64,000 nucleotides of DNA from Curvivirga sp965219885 (lineage in GTDB: Bacteria; Pseudomonadota; Alphaproteobacteria; UBA8366; Aestuariispiraceae). The first letter of the stretch is position 1. Every line of letters starts with the position of its first letter. Shown one piece after another: positions 25,717 to 34,963 of the stretch. Made by a program: the position numbers and the translations under genes. The stretch spans positions 992,001-1,056,000 of the forward strand of contig NZ_CBDCOT010000009.1 in assembly GCF_965219885.1 (NCBI RefSeq), written 5' to 3'. The notes under the pieces are model-generated. The model saw only the letters and a list, made by a program, of their open reading frames with translations, was not told the DNA's origin and ran no database searches.

Positions 25717-27039
25717 ATGAAGAAATTTCTTGGTGTAACAGGTTGGGCAGCTGCATTGGCTTTAGGGGGCACTATTTTGATGTCCAATTCCTCGGCACAA
25801 ACAGAGGAAACCTATCCTGACACATTAACCAATTTACGTATGTTGGGCGATGTGATGGAACATATTCGCGAAAACTATGTTGATGAAGTAAATGAAAAAG
25901 ACCTGATCGAAGCAGCAATTCAAGGCATGTTAACATCGCTTGATCCGCATTCGACATTTTTGCCGCCAAGTGATTTTGAGGATATGCAACAAGATACCAA
26001 AGGTGAATTTGGTGGTCTTGGTATTGAAGTCACCATGGAAGATGGTTGGGTTAAAGTTGTATCCCCAATTGACGATACACCAGCTTATAAAGCAGGTATC
26101 GAAGCGGGTGATTATATTACTCATCTTGATGGGGAGCCTGTTCAAGGTTTAACCTTGGATCAAGCGGTTGAAAGAATGCGCGGCATGGTTGGTGAAGATA
26201 TCGTGTTGACCATTGCACGCAAAGGACAAGAACCTTTTGACGTAACGATCACGCGTGACACCATTAAGATGCGTGCGGTTCGTTATCGCATGGAAGATGA
26301 CGATGTGGGTTATATCCGTATTTCCCGTTTTAGTGAGCAAACACAACCAGGTCTTGATAAAGCGTTGAAACGTTTGAAGGAAGAATCTGAAGGAAATCTA
26401 AAAGGCTATGTGTTGGACTTGCGGAACAATCCAGGGGGTTTGTTAAATCAAGCCATTTCCGTAAGCGATACCTTCTTGGAGCGTGGTATTGTTGTTTCTA
26501 CCCGCGGACGTGATGGTCGTGACGCACAAGACTTCCGTGCAGGCGCTGGGGATGATGCAGATGGTTTGCCGATTGTGGTTTTGATCAATGGTGGTTCTGC
26601 ATCTGCTTCTGAAATTGTGGCAGGGGCGCTGCAAGATCATGGCCGCGCGATTATCATGGGGACAAAAAGCTTCGGTAAAGGATCTGTGCAATCGATCATG
26701 CCGTTATCTTACGGCGACGCAGCGATCAAGATGACCACACAGCGTTACTATACACCAAGTGGGGATTCCATTCAGGCAACTGGTATCGAGCCGGATATTT
26801 TAGTGGAACAAGCACGTCTGGAAACTGTTGAATCTCGCTTCCGCACACAAGAATCTGATCTTCGTAATTCCTTGAAAAACCCGGATGGTGAAGAAGATGA
26901 AGGTGCGAATGACGGAACCACGGAACCGGAAGAAGAAACAGCCGAAGATAATTCAAATGAAATTCAGGATTATCAATTGGAACAAGCTGTAAGAATGGTT
27001 AAGGGTGTTTCAATCTTCCAAAATATGGATGAAAACTAG
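25717..27039 (+). CDS. ctpA: Carboxy-terminal processing protease, S41 family
   Basis: 440 residues. Signal peptide (MKKFLGVTGWAAALALGGTILM), N-terminal helical segment, PDZ domain around YKAGIEAGDYITHLDG, and protease domain with GGSASASEIVAGALQDHGRA (catalytic Ser) and KSFGKGSVQS (catalytic Lys). The C-terminal tail is acidic (EEDEGANDGTTEPEEE). Periplasmic processing or quality control of envelope proteins and peptidoglycan hydrolases. Follows envC, as in many alphaproteobacteria. Confidence 0.96.
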   Translation: MKKFLGVTGWAAALALGGTILMSNSSAQTEETYPDTLTNLRMLGDVMEHIRENYVDEVNEKDLIEAAIQGMLTSLDPHSTFLPPSDFEDMQQDTKGEFGGLGIEVTMEDGWVKVVSPIDDTPAYKAGIEAGDYITHLDGEPVQGLTLDQAVERMRGMVGEDIVLTIARKGQEPFDVTITRDTIKMRAVRYRMEDDDVGYIRISRFSEQTQPGLDKALKRLKEESEGNLKGYVLDLRNNPGGLLNQAISVSDTFLERGIVVSTRGRDGRDAQDFRAGAGDDADGLPIVVLINGGSASASEIVAGALQDHGRAIIMGTKSFGKGSVQSIMPLSYGDAAIKMTTQRYYTPSGDSIQATGIEPDILVEQARLETVESRFRTQESDLRNSLKNPDGEEDEGANDGTTEPEEETAEDNSNEIQDYQLEQAVRMVKGVSIFQNMDEN

Positions 27040-27079
27040 GATTGAATATTGTTGAAGTTAATAGGGGCTGAGTAGCAGG

Positions 27080-28357
27080 TTGGGTAAATTCTCGTTACCA
27101 AGTTTGAAAGCGATTAAATTGCCTTTTGGTAAGGGCGAATCCTCGTTGCATGACCCTATTGAGGATGATGATACTAGCGATCCATTTGACTATGATGCGC
27201 CGTCTAAATTTCAAAAGATGTTGCCATGGTTGATGGTCGCAGGCGCTTATTTTCTGACAGTTGCCGGTGTTGCCGGTACCTATCTTTATCTTGATAGCCA
27301 GGCTGAACAGATTGAACAGGAACTGATTGACCAGCGTCCGAGTAATTTGATCGAAGAGATCAAGATTAGCAAATCAACCGATAATACTGAGCCAGAAGCA
27401 ACAGAAGCATCTGAGAATGTGTCTGGTGAAGAAGATGACAAGGCTGAAAATGCTAATCCAGATGCGATGGCTGAAAATGCTTCAACTGAAGATACAGTAA
27501 CATCTAATGATGCTGCGACTGCTGAACCTGCGGTTCGTGATTACGGAAAAATGATGCTTCCGCATCCTGATCCAAGTTTGATTGAGGAAAGCAAGGAAGG
27601 TCCCCTGCCCAAAATTGCGGATGATGGGCGTGAACCATGGCGTGTTTATTCGCGTCCATTTAATTCTTTTGAAAATCGTCCAAAAGTTGCGCTTGTGATG
27701 GTGGATTTGGGTATTTCTCGCAAGGCAACCACCGAAGCATTGGAGCGTTTACCGGGTGAAGTGACTTTTGCCTTTGCACCCTATACACCTCAATTACCGA
27801 GCTGGATCGCGAAAGCGCGTGATACTGGGCATGAAGTTATGTTGACCTTGCCAATGGAACCCATTGATTTCCCGAAAAGCGATCCTGGACCTTATGCGCT
27901 TTATACCAATTTGGAAGCAGCTCAAAATACCAAAAAGTTAAACTGGATTATGAGCCGTGGTACAGGCTATGTGGGGCTGATCTCCTATCAAGGGTCTAAA
28001 TATTTATCATCTGAATCCCATGTACGTCTGTTAGCAGCACGTATGAAAGCGCGTGGATTGTTATATATGGATAGCTTTTATTCTCCTGTGAATGCGGCGC
28101 CAAAGATGATGGAATTGACGGCCGTGCCTTATATCACCATGGATGAAATTGTTGATACGCCACCTGGTCGTACAGATGTCTCAAGAAAATTGAAAATGAT
28201 CGAAGAGATAGCCTTGCAAAAAGGAGTAGCTGTGGCGATTGCACATCCATATAGCGCGACGATTAAACAAATTGAACGCTGGGCCGAAGGATTAGATGAA
28301 AAAGGATTGGCTTTGGTGCCTGTGACTTCTGTCGCTATTGAAGGTTTACAGAAGTAA
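27080..28357 (+). CDS. Divergent polysaccharide deacetylase family protein (YibQ-like)
   Basis: 425 residues beginning with TTG. A short cytoplasmic N-terminus is followed by one membrane helix (MLPWLMVAGAYFLTVAGVAGTYLYL) and an acidic, probably disordered linker (residues about 90-150). The periplasmic domain begins PKVALVMVDLGISRKATTEALERLP and includes GHEVMLTLPMEP, typical of this NodB-like family. It usually follows envC and ctpA genes and is thought to act on the cell envelope; enzymatic activity is not established. Confidence 0.88.
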   Translation: MGKFSLPSLKAIKLPFGKGESSLHDPIEDDDTSDPFDYDAPSKFQKMLPWLMVAGAYFLTVAGVAGTYLYLDSQAEQIEQELIDQRPSNLIEEIKISKSTDNTEPEATEASENVSGEEDDKAENANPDAMAENASTEDTVTSNDAATAEPAVRDYGKMMLPHPDPSLIEESKEGPLPKIADDGREPWRVYSRPFNSFENRPKVALVMVDLGISRKATTEALERLPGEVTFAFAPYTPQLPSWIAKARDTGHEVMLTLPMEPIDFPKSDPGPYALYTNLEAAQNTKKLNWIMSRGTGYVGLISYQGSKYLSSESHVRLLAARMKARGLLYMDSFYSPVNAAPKMMELTAVPYITMDEIVDTPPGRTDVSRKLKMIEEIALQKGVAVAIAHPYSATIKQIERWAEGLDEKGLALVPVTSVAIEGLQK

Positions 28358-28406
28358 TCATACATAAAGAAAATGATACTAAGATTTATAGAATACGGAA
28401 GAAAAA

Positions 28407-28895
28407 ATGACTGACGATCGCCCTTATCGCCCCTGTGTTGGCCTGATGCTCATCAACGATCGCGGTGATGTATTTGTGGGGGATCGCATTGATACACCAG
28501 GCGCTCACTGGCAGATGCCACAAGGTGGGATTGATGAAGGTGAAACCGCCGAAGTTGCCGCTTTACGCGAACTTGAAGAAGAAATTGGAACTGCTAAGGC
28601 GCGTATTTTAGCTGAATCTGAAGACTGGTATGCCTATGACTTACCAAAAGATTTGTCTCGTAAGATTTGGAAGGGACAATATCGTGGTCAGAAACAAAAA
28701 TGGTTCTTATTGGCGTTTGAAGGGGATGATAGTGACATCCGTTTAGATGCCCATTATCAAGAGTTTTCAGATTGGCAATGGGCACCATTTGATGAATTAA
28801 CTGATCTGATTGTACCTTTTAAACGGGATACTTATGAGAAAGTTACGGCTGAGTTTCGTAGCTTTGTGACCGATTATCTGCATGGCAAAATTTAA
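28407..28895 (+). CDS. rppH: RNA pyrophosphohydrolase
   Basis: 162-residue Nudix hydrolase. YRPCVGLMLINDRGDVFVG and WQMPQGGIDEGET lead into the Nudix box with REL-EEE-G (ALRELEEEIGT); YRGQKQKWFLLAF and FSDWQWAPFDEL are RppH-specific. It removes pyrophosphate from 5' triphosphate RNA, starting decay by RNase E. Confidence 0.95.
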   Translation: MTDDRPYRPCVGLMLINDRGDVFVGDRIDTPGAHWQMPQGGIDEGETAEVAALRELEEEIGTAKARILAESEDWYAYDLPKDLSRKIWKGQYRGQKQKWFLLAFEGDDSDIRLDAHYQEFSDWQWAPFDELTDLIVPFKRDTYEKVTAEFRSFVTDYLHGKI

Positions 28896-28920
28896 GCGAA
28901 AGCAAAGTTAGGAATAGATT

Positions 28921-30639
28921 ATGAAACGATGCCATGTTGGAAAAGCTGTTAAGTTATCAATCTATGCTTTCGGGCTTTTAGGGACTGTAATGTCATTGCC
29001 CATGGGGCAAGTCGCCCAAGCAAATACAAATGATAATGAAGTTTCAACACGCCCTTATTATGGTCTTTATTTATCTGGTCGATATGCCAATCTGAATTCT
29101 GATTTTGATAACGCGGTTGCAATTTTAACCGAAGCTGTACGTCGGAATTCCGAACATGGTGCGGATGTCGAACCAGTTTTAATTGGGGAATTACGTGATT
29201 CATTATTGCGTTTTGGGGATATTGAAAAAGCGATTTCTTTTTCAGAGATTTTAGGCCAAAGCGGATCTTCTGATTATAATACACGTATGTTACTTCTTGC
29301 GAAGGCCGTCCATGCAGGTGATTTTGCAACAGCACAAGAGCTGGCGAAAAAAATCCCAAATGGTCGTGTTTTTAACGTTATCAAAAACTTATTGAAAGGC
29401 TGGATTGCGGTTGGTTTAGGAAATAAGCAGCTTGCGCTTTCTGAAATTAATCAACTTAAAGCGCGTTTTCCGGGCCTGTATAGTTTTATGAAAGGACAAA
29501 TGTTGGACCAGTTAGGTGACCATAAAGGCGCAGAAGAAGCGTATATGGAGCCTGAAGGTTATGTAAGTCCAATGCAATTACCAACCGTCACATTCAGAGC
29601 TTATATCCGATCAATCTTTAATCAGGGTCGGAAAGATGAAGTGCGTGACCTGGTGACTGAATTCATTACCAAGATTGGTGATGGTCCGGCATTGAGCGAA
29701 GATTTACGCCTTCTCATGGAAGGGAAAGATCTAGTGCCGATGATAAAGTCGGCTGAACAAGGCGTTGGTGAAGCGATTTACCAAGTGGCGCAATTCTTAA
29801 ATGCGCCAACAAATGACTTGGTGTTGGATCTAACCCGTGTTGCTGAATATCTTCATCCTGAACATCGTAATATCAAAATGTCAGTGGCCCAATATATGAT
29901 GGGCAATGAACGTTTTGATGAAGCTGTTGCAGTATATGACCAAGTGAAGGATCTATATCCTTTTTTCTGGCAATCTGAGATCTATAAAGCGGAAGCTATT
30001 TGGGAAATGGGCGATAAGGAAAAAGCGCTGGATTTACTGGATGATATTGCCAGTGATCGTCCAAGCGATCTGGTTGCACTGGATTCCATGGCACGTTTTT
30101 ATAATCGGGACCAAAATTACGAAGATATGGCGAAAACCATGGATCGCTTAATCGGTCGTATTAATGCGCCAACACATGCCCATTGGGGATACTATTATTT
30201 ACAAGGTATCTCTTATGAACGTTTGAAGGAATGGCCGACCGCGGAAAAAGCTTTTTTGAAGGCGCTGGAATTGAGCCCGGATGAACCTGATGTATTAAAC
30301 TATTTAGGTTATACATGGGTGGATAAAGGTCTGCATCTGGAAAAAGCACAAGGCATGTTGAGAAAAGCAGTAGACGCACGCCGTGGTAGCGGTGCTATTG
30401 CCGATAGTCTGGGATGGGCTTATTACAAGCTTGGTAAATATGAAGATGCAGTAAAGCTTTTGGAACGTGCGGTTGCGCTTGATCCCAATGAAGCTGTCAT
30501 CGTGGAACATCTTGGCGATGCTTATTGGCAAGTGGGACGCAAACGCGAAGCACGTTTCCAATGGAACCGGGCAATGAAATGGCCAAGTGAAGAAGTTGAT
30601 GTCGACGCTGTGCGTGAAAAACTTCAAAAAGGCCTGTAA
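28921..30639 (+). CDS. Exported TPR-repeat protein
   Basis: 572 residues with a signal peptide (AVKLSIYAFGLLGTVMSLPMGQVAQA). Helical repeats fill the chain, clearest near 445-560 (WPTAEKAFLKALELSPDEP, YEDAVKLLERAVALDPNEA). Related alphaproteobacterial proteins sit beside ispE and have been linked to envelope biogenesis; a scaffold role in the periplasm is likely but the partner is unknown. The next gene, ispE, starts 17 nt after the stop. Confidence 0.85.
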   Translation: MKRCHVGKAVKLSIYAFGLLGTVMSLPMGQVAQANTNDNEVSTRPYYGLYLSGRYANLNSDFDNAVAILTEAVRRNSEHGADVEPVLIGELRDSLLRFGDIEKAISFSEILGQSGSSDYNTRMLLLAKAVHAGDFATAQELAKKIPNGRVFNVIKNLLKGWIAVGLGNKQLALSEINQLKARFPGLYSFMKGQMLDQLGDHKGAEEAYMEPEGYVSPMQLPTVTFRAYIRSIFNQGRKDEVRDLVTEFITKIGDGPALSEDLRLLMEGKDLVPMIKSAEQGVGEAIYQVAQFLNAPTNDLVLDLTRVAEYLHPEHRNIKMSVAQYMMGNERFDEAVAVYDQVKDLYPFFWQSEIYKAEAIWEMGDKEKALDLLDDIASDRPSDLVALDSMARFYNRDQNYEDMAKTMDRLIGRINAPTHAHWGYYYLQGISYERLKEWPTAEKAFLKALELSPDEPDVLNYLGYTWVDKGLHLEKAQGMLRKAVDARRGSGAIADSLGWAYYKLGKYEDAVKLLERAVALDPNEAVIVEHLGDAYWQVGRKREARFQWNRAMKWPSEEVDVDAVREKLQKGL

Positions 30640-30656
30640 TTTCATCCTGAGGGATC

Positions 30657-31529
30657 ATGGTAAAAAGTATTGAAGAATTCGCAGCCGCCAAGGTTAATTT
30701 AGACCTCTTGGTCACGGGAAAGCGTGAAGATGGCTATCATCTATTGGATAGCTTGGTGGTATTTACCGAATTTGGTGATCATATTCGGGTAAGCGAAGCA
30801 GAAGAGCTCAGTCTGGAAGTTTCAGGCCCATATAAATCAGCGGTGCCGCTAGATGGAAGTAATCTGGTGCTAAAGGCGGCCAAAGCTCTTCAGGCAAAAT
30901 TGCATATCAAAACAGGCGCAAAGATACATCTGGAAAAGAATATACCCGCAGCCGCTGGTGTTGGCGGTGGGTCTGCAGATGCCGCAGCAACCTTAAAAGC
31001 TCTATTGCGTCTCTGGGATATTCAGATGCCTTTGGAAGAGCTCTCTGAGCTGGGATTGACGTTAGGAGCAGATATTCCTGTCTGTCTTCTTTCCCAATCT
31101 GCGATTATGCGTGGTGTTGGCGAAGATATTCGAAAGATTGTGCCTCTTCCGCCTTTATATATGTTGTTGGTAAATCCTGGCGTGTCACTTTCCACGCCCG
31201 ATGTATTTAAAGCGCGTGTACCAGAATTTTCAGCTATAGCTGATCGTTCTTCTTTGATGGATAAAACTCAATCTCGACAAGATTTTCTAAACCTTTGTCT
31301 GGCACAAAAAAATGACCTGACAGAGGCTGCCAACTGTTTAGCGCCTGTGGTGGCAGAGGTCTTGAATGTGATTGAAAAACAACCGGATTGCCTTTTGGCC
31401 AGAATGTCTGGAAGCGGGGCCACTTGCTTTGGATTATTTGCTGATATAGAGGCAGCTGATATGGCAAAAAACGCCGTTTTGCGCTATAATACAGACTGGT
31501 GGGCAGAGGCCGCACTGATAAAGATGTAG
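30657..31529 (+). CDS. ispE: 4-diphosphocytidyl-2-C-methyl-D-erythritol kinase
   Basis: 290-residue GHMP kinase of the non-mevalonate isoprenoid pathway. AAAKVNLDLLVTGKREDGYHLLDSLV is the characteristic N-terminus, IPAAAGVGGGSADAAATL the ATP-binding loop, and MSGSGATCFGLF the C-terminal GHMP motif. Follows the TPR gene, as in related species. Confidence 0.96.
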   Translation: MVKSIEEFAAAKVNLDLLVTGKREDGYHLLDSLVVFTEFGDHIRVSEAEELSLEVSGPYKSAVPLDGSNLVLKAAKALQAKLHIKTGAKIHLEKNIPAAAGVGGGSADAAATLKALLRLWDIQMPLEELSELGLTLGADIPVCLLSQSAIMRGVGEDIRKIVPLPPLYMLLVNPGVSLSTPDVFKARVPEFSAIADRSSLMDKTQSRQDFLNLCLAQKNDLTEAANCLAPVVAEVLNVIEKQPDCLLARMSGSGATCFGLFADIEAADMAKNAVLRYNTDWWAEAALIKM

Positions 31530-31613
31530 TTTTTGTAAAAAAAATGCATTTTTTCGCATTTTGCCTCTTGTCATTACCGGACGAAAACAATAAATTGCGC
31601 GCCAACACACTGA

Positions 31614-31688
31614 TGGGGTGTAGCCAAGCGGTAAGGCATCGGGTTTTGATCTCGTGTACCGTAGGTTCGAATCCTACCACCCCAGCCA
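31614..31688 (+). tRNA. tRNA-Gln, anticodon TTG, CCA encoded
   Basis: 75 nt. Acceptor stem TGGGGTG/CACCCCA, D-arm with AAGCGGTAAG, anticodon TTG at 31646-31648 in the loop TTTTGAT, T-arm GTAGG-TTCGAAT-CCTAC, and encoded GCCA at the 3' end. The anticodon stem has a mismatch at the outer pair. It lies between ispE and the accessory cassette. Confidence 0.95.
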
Positions 31689-31723
31689 TATTTCTTGTAA
31701 GTCATTTACAAGACACAGTTTTG

Positions 31724-31760
31724 AGCCTTGATCCAGAAACAATCTGATCAAGGCTTTTTT
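31724..31760 (+). terminator. Intrinsic terminator after tRNA-Gln
   Basis: AGCCTTGATC (31724-31733) pairs with GATCAAGGCT (31746-31755), followed by a T-run. Confidence 0.88.
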
Positions 31761-31965
31761 GTGTATAGTGGATAATATACATCTCTTTAACTGTATACTC
31801 TAAAAAAATGGAGAAGATACACATTCTTGGCAAAGTTTGTGAAGTTAGGATTATTAGTTAGCGTTCGAATGATGAAGAACTGACTATAAATTACAAGAGT
31901 TGTGGGATTTAAACGAAGCAGTTATATTCATTAATGAAGAGGGGAAATATCTCTGATCGAGTGCT
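31761..31965 (+). promoter_or_regulatory. Upstream region of the sce7726-sce7725-RES cassette
   Basis: AT-rich. GTATA and TATAC half-sites form an inverted repeat near 31763-31781, and another TATAC occurs near 31794, suggesting an operator. A short open frame at 31879-31956 (KLQELWDLNEAVIFINEEG) reads like protein but has stops just upstream, and may be the remnant of a lost gene. Confidence 0.35.
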
Positions 31966-32916
31966 TTGAGCCCAGAGGAGATGGTTGATGTTGAATTTAA
32001 TTCAATCAATAAGAAAATGTTGATTAGTCAAAAACTTGATAACTATCAAGTCGCAGCTGTATCGCGTTTGTTTTCAGCTAGTGTGTTTCGTGAATTGTCG
32101 CAAAAAGGGTATTCTCCTTTGTTTGCGAGACTTGCGACGGATGCGGGTATTTTAAATCAAATGCACGATGCGAACAGTGTTGGAGACGTTTTCGACACTG
32201 CGTTCGATATATTAAAGAAAAAAGACAACCGCCATGAGTACGCATATAAAGCTGCATTAACTCATAAAGTTCTACTTGGTATTCATTCGTTAAATACAGC
32301 AGCTATGATCAATGAATTCCGCGTTGGAAAGAGTAAGGCTGACACAGTAATTTTAAATGGTACAGGAACTGTTTACGAGATTAAATCAGAACGCGATACT
32401 CTATCTCGCTTGGATAAACAGATAAATGATTACAAAAATGTCTTTGCAAAAGTGAATGTGATTACAGGAGAAAACCATCTGGAAGGCGTCTTGAAAACTG
32501 TTTCCAAAGATGTTGGTGTGATGATATTGTCGGAAAGGTATAGCATTTCAACCTTGAGAGAGGCCCAAGATTTACCGGAACGTACCAGTCCCATTGCAAT
32601 TCTAGATTCCATTCAGATCAAAGAAGCAAAAGCCATCCTTAAATTTTTGAATTTAGCCATCCCTGATGTTCCTAATACAAAAATGTATCCTGCGTTATGT
32701 GAAGTTTTCTTAGATTTAGAAGCCTCAATTGTGCATCGAGCCATGGTTGAGGTGTTGAAAAAATCTAGAAGTTTGACTCCTTTGTCTGATTTCATGGGTA
32801 GATTGCCAAACTCCTTGTTGCCAACTGCTTTTTCTACTAAGATTAGAAAACAAGACCATAATAAACTTTTTACGGCTGTAAACTCCACTATTAGTGAAGT
32901 TAAAAATTGGAACTAG
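31966..32916 (+). CDS. sce7726 family protein, PD-(D/E)xK nuclease-like
   Basis: About 316 residues, cytoplasmic. In the first half a nuclease-like arrangement is visible: Glu91 in NRHEYAYK, Asp126 in SKADTVIL, Glu138-x-Lys140 in VYEIKSE, and Gln152 with Tyr156 in KQINDYKN. This is the order of a PD-(D/E)xK active site with a RecB-type Gln. The C-terminal half is helical and unassigned. The start is uncertain: TTG 31966, ATG 31981 (GAGGAG abuts it) or ATG 32017. First gene of a three-gene cassette after tRNA-Gln; sce7726 and sce7725 families are known to be neighbours. Confidence 0.72.
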   Translation: MSPEEMVDVEFNSINKKMLISQKLDNYQVAAVSRLFSASVFRELSQKGYSPLFARLATDAGILNQMHDANSVGDVFDTAFDILKKKDNRHEYAYKAALTHKVLLGIHSLNTAAMINEFRVGKSKADTVILNGTGTVYEIKSERDTLSRLDKQINDYKNVFAKVNVITGENHLEGVLKTVSKDVGVMILSERYSISTLREAQDLPERTSPIAILDSIQIKEAKAILKFLNLAIPDVPNTKMYPALCEVFLDLEASIVHRAMVEVLKKSRSLTPLSDFMGRLPNSLLPTAFSTKIRKQDHNKLFTAVNSTISEVKNWN

Positions 32917-32924
32917 GTTAACGA

Positions 32925-33875
32925 ATGTATTACCCCTATATGCGAGGCAAACAAAACGAATTAATGGTAATTCGTGAAAATGCCAGTCTGCTTGCGGATG
33001 CTAATTTTACTCCTATTATCGAACCTGTGAAGTCCGCTATTAGTGGTCTTAAGAGGGCTCTTGATGAAGTTAGACTTGCAAATGGGAGGGCTGTTGTAAT
33101 TGTTAATCCTCATCACGGTGAGTTGGCGAATGATGATGAAGAAACAATAGGTGCGTTGGTTGGTGACTATGAAGATGCAGATGGCATTCAATTAGGTATT
33201 CTTTTGACACAACAAGTTACATTGGAAGAAGTTACGGCACTTTTGGAAAAATATGATGGTGAGCAGTTAGTTTTTGTTCATTCAGGTTTTGGGAATGCAA
33301 AAAGTTTAGCCGCATGTTTAGGTGACGATAATATTGCTGGAGTTAAGCACGTCTTCATAGAGAAGCATTGTGGGAAATTGTATCAAAAACGTTTTGATGA
33401 TGCTTATAAAGTTCTAATTCGTGATGGTTTCGATAAAAGGAAGAACAGTGAGTACCCCGATTATGAAAGTTTTTCTGACATTCATTTAACCTACGAGCTT
33501 GAAGGTGCGGATGCATTTGGTGACTTTTTGATTGTAGGAGATGAATTTAGTGAGTCGGGCGGCCCAGCATATGCGGTTGCAATTCATATAACGTGCATTG
33601 ATGAAGACAATGAAGATGAGATATGGATACATCATTTTAAATCTGATCGAAATGACTCACCACAAGATCCAGCTGGTAAATTTGCGGAAGCAGTCGATAA
33701 GTTGGTAGAAGAATTGGATGAATTAGAAACTCATATTACAGAGACACGCGCAATGGAATCGTTTAGAGACTTACATGCGCGATCACATTTCCCTGGCTTG
33801 GGAGTAGTTAAAAAATTATCTATGCAGCATCATATTGAGATGTTAGCTGAGTATTTCGATAGTATAGATGACTGA
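32925..33875 (+). CDS. sce7725 family protein (phage beta protein-like)
   Basis: 316 residues. The N-terminus MYYPYMRGKQNELMVIRENA, followed by FTPIIEPVKSAISGLKRAL, is the hallmark of the sce7725 family, related to the 'beta protein' group. Alternating strands and helices suggest a TIM-barrel-like fold; acidic overall. No catalytic motif is recognised. It starts 8 nt after the sce7726 gene and overlaps the next gene by 8 nt, so the three products are likely made together. Confidence 0.75.
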   Translation: MYYPYMRGKQNELMVIRENASLLADANFTPIIEPVKSAISGLKRALDEVRLANGRAVVIVNPHHGELANDDEETIGALVGDYEDADGIQLGILLTQQVTLEEVTALLEKYDGEQLVFVHSGFGNAKSLAACLGDDNIAGVKHVFIEKHCGKLYQKRFDDAYKVLIRDGFDKRKNSEYPDYESFSDIHLTYELEGADAFGDFLIVGDEFSESGGPAYAVAIHITCIDEDNEDEIWIHHFKSDRNDSPQDPAGKFAEAVDKLVEELDELETHITETRAMESFRDLHARSHFPGLGVVKKLSMQHHIEMLAEYFDSIDD

Positions 33876-34893
33876 TAATTTATGCTGTCCTGATTGTATC
33901 GGTGACGAAGGTATGGGTAAGTTATTTCCCTTATTCGTTCCATATGAAGATGTATGTTCTTATTGTAACAAAACGTCAGCTGTCGCCTCTGTGACTTATT
34001 TAAGGGACTACTTTGATCCTTTGCTTTCAATCTACGAAGAGTCAGAAGATGGCGAGTATGTAACAGATCTTTTGCAGAGAGATTGGTGCTTGTTTCCAGA
34101 TAAGGATCGAGCGCAAGCGTCTCTGCTGCTAGGAGATATTATTGAGGACGGCAATTTACCGAGAAAAAAATTCCATTGCTCAGAATCTGAAAAAAGTGAT
34201 CAATTGAACGTCTGGAAGGAACTTTCCTCGGAATTGAAAGAAGCCAACCGCTATTTTCCTATTACAAGTTTGAATTTAGGGCGGTTGAAAGAACTCTGGG
34301 ATCATATATTGGTTCGATCTGAAGTAATAGGGTTAAATTGGTATCGTGCGCGAGCTAACTCTGACGATCAGTGCTTCAATATCGATCAAATGGGGGCTCC
34401 CCCGGGGCGTAAGGCTTCTCATGGTCGGGCAAATCCGGTTGGAATCCCATACCTATATTTGGCTTCCAACTCAGAAACCGCTGTATGCGAAATTCGCCCA
34501 CATACTGGTGAAACGGTAAATATTGCTAATTTCAGAATACCAGAAAAAATGACATTTGTGGACTTAAGAGAGCCAAGGAAACTTGTGTCTCCCTTCATGC
34601 TTGAGGGAGAAAAAGATATAAAGCTTATGAGGCAAGATATTGGTTTCTTGGAGTTATTAGGGGAAGAACTCACGAAACCAGTTTTACCAGAAAGTGCAGC
34701 AATCGATTACATTCCGAGCCAATATTTGTGCGAGTTTATTAAGAAATGTAATTTCGATGGAGTAATTTACAAAAGTTCAGTTGGCAATGGGATCAATCTG
34801 GCCATTTTTGACCCATATAAAGCAGAAGGTCATGAGGAAGTAGAAAAGCGTGTCGTCAAAAGCGTAACAGTCGAGACAGAAGTGGTAAACTGA
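33868..34893 (+). CDS. RES-domain protein with N-terminal zinc-finger/HEPN-like region
   Basis: 341 residues. Residues 7-33 hold two Cys-x2-Cys pairs (CPDC, CSYC), a probable zinc site. A helical middle (about 45-150) resembles the HEPN/RES N-terminal domain. The RES domain follows: Arg160/162 (WYRARAN), Glu203 or Glu208 (SETAVCEIRP) and Ser303/304 (YKSSVGNG), the three residues that name the family. RES toxins break down NAD or ADP-ribosylate targets. Overlap with the sce7725 gene implies joint function. No XRE-type antitoxin gene is adjacent, unlike classical Xre-RES pairs. Confidence 0.78.
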   Translation: MTDNLCCPDCIGDEGMGKLFPLFVPYEDVCSYCNKTSAVASVTYLRDYFDPLLSIYEESEDGEYVTDLLQRDWCLFPDKDRAQASLLLGDIIEDGNLPRKKFHCSESEKSDQLNVWKELSSELKEANRYFPITSLNLGRLKELWDHILVRSEVIGLNWYRARANSDDQCFNIDQMGAPPGRKASHGRANPVGIPYLYLASNSETAVCEIRPHTGETVNIANFRIPEKMTFVDLREPRKLVSPFMLEGEKDIKLMRQDIGFLELLGEELTKPVLPESAAIDYIPSQYLCEFIKKCNFDGVIYKSSVGNGINLAIFDPYKAEGHEEVEKRVVKSVTVETEVVN

Positions 34894-34963
34894 ATATGAA
34901 TAGTATGTTCAGATTAAAGATCCATTATAATAAACTTTTGAGCATTCTAAGTTATGTCTTACT

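Noticed and set aside
31614..34963. Integrated element with attachment sites at tRNA-Gln
   Set aside because: No integrase and no second copy of the tRNA 3' end were seen downstream of the cassette. An insertion next to the tRNA remains possible but unproven.
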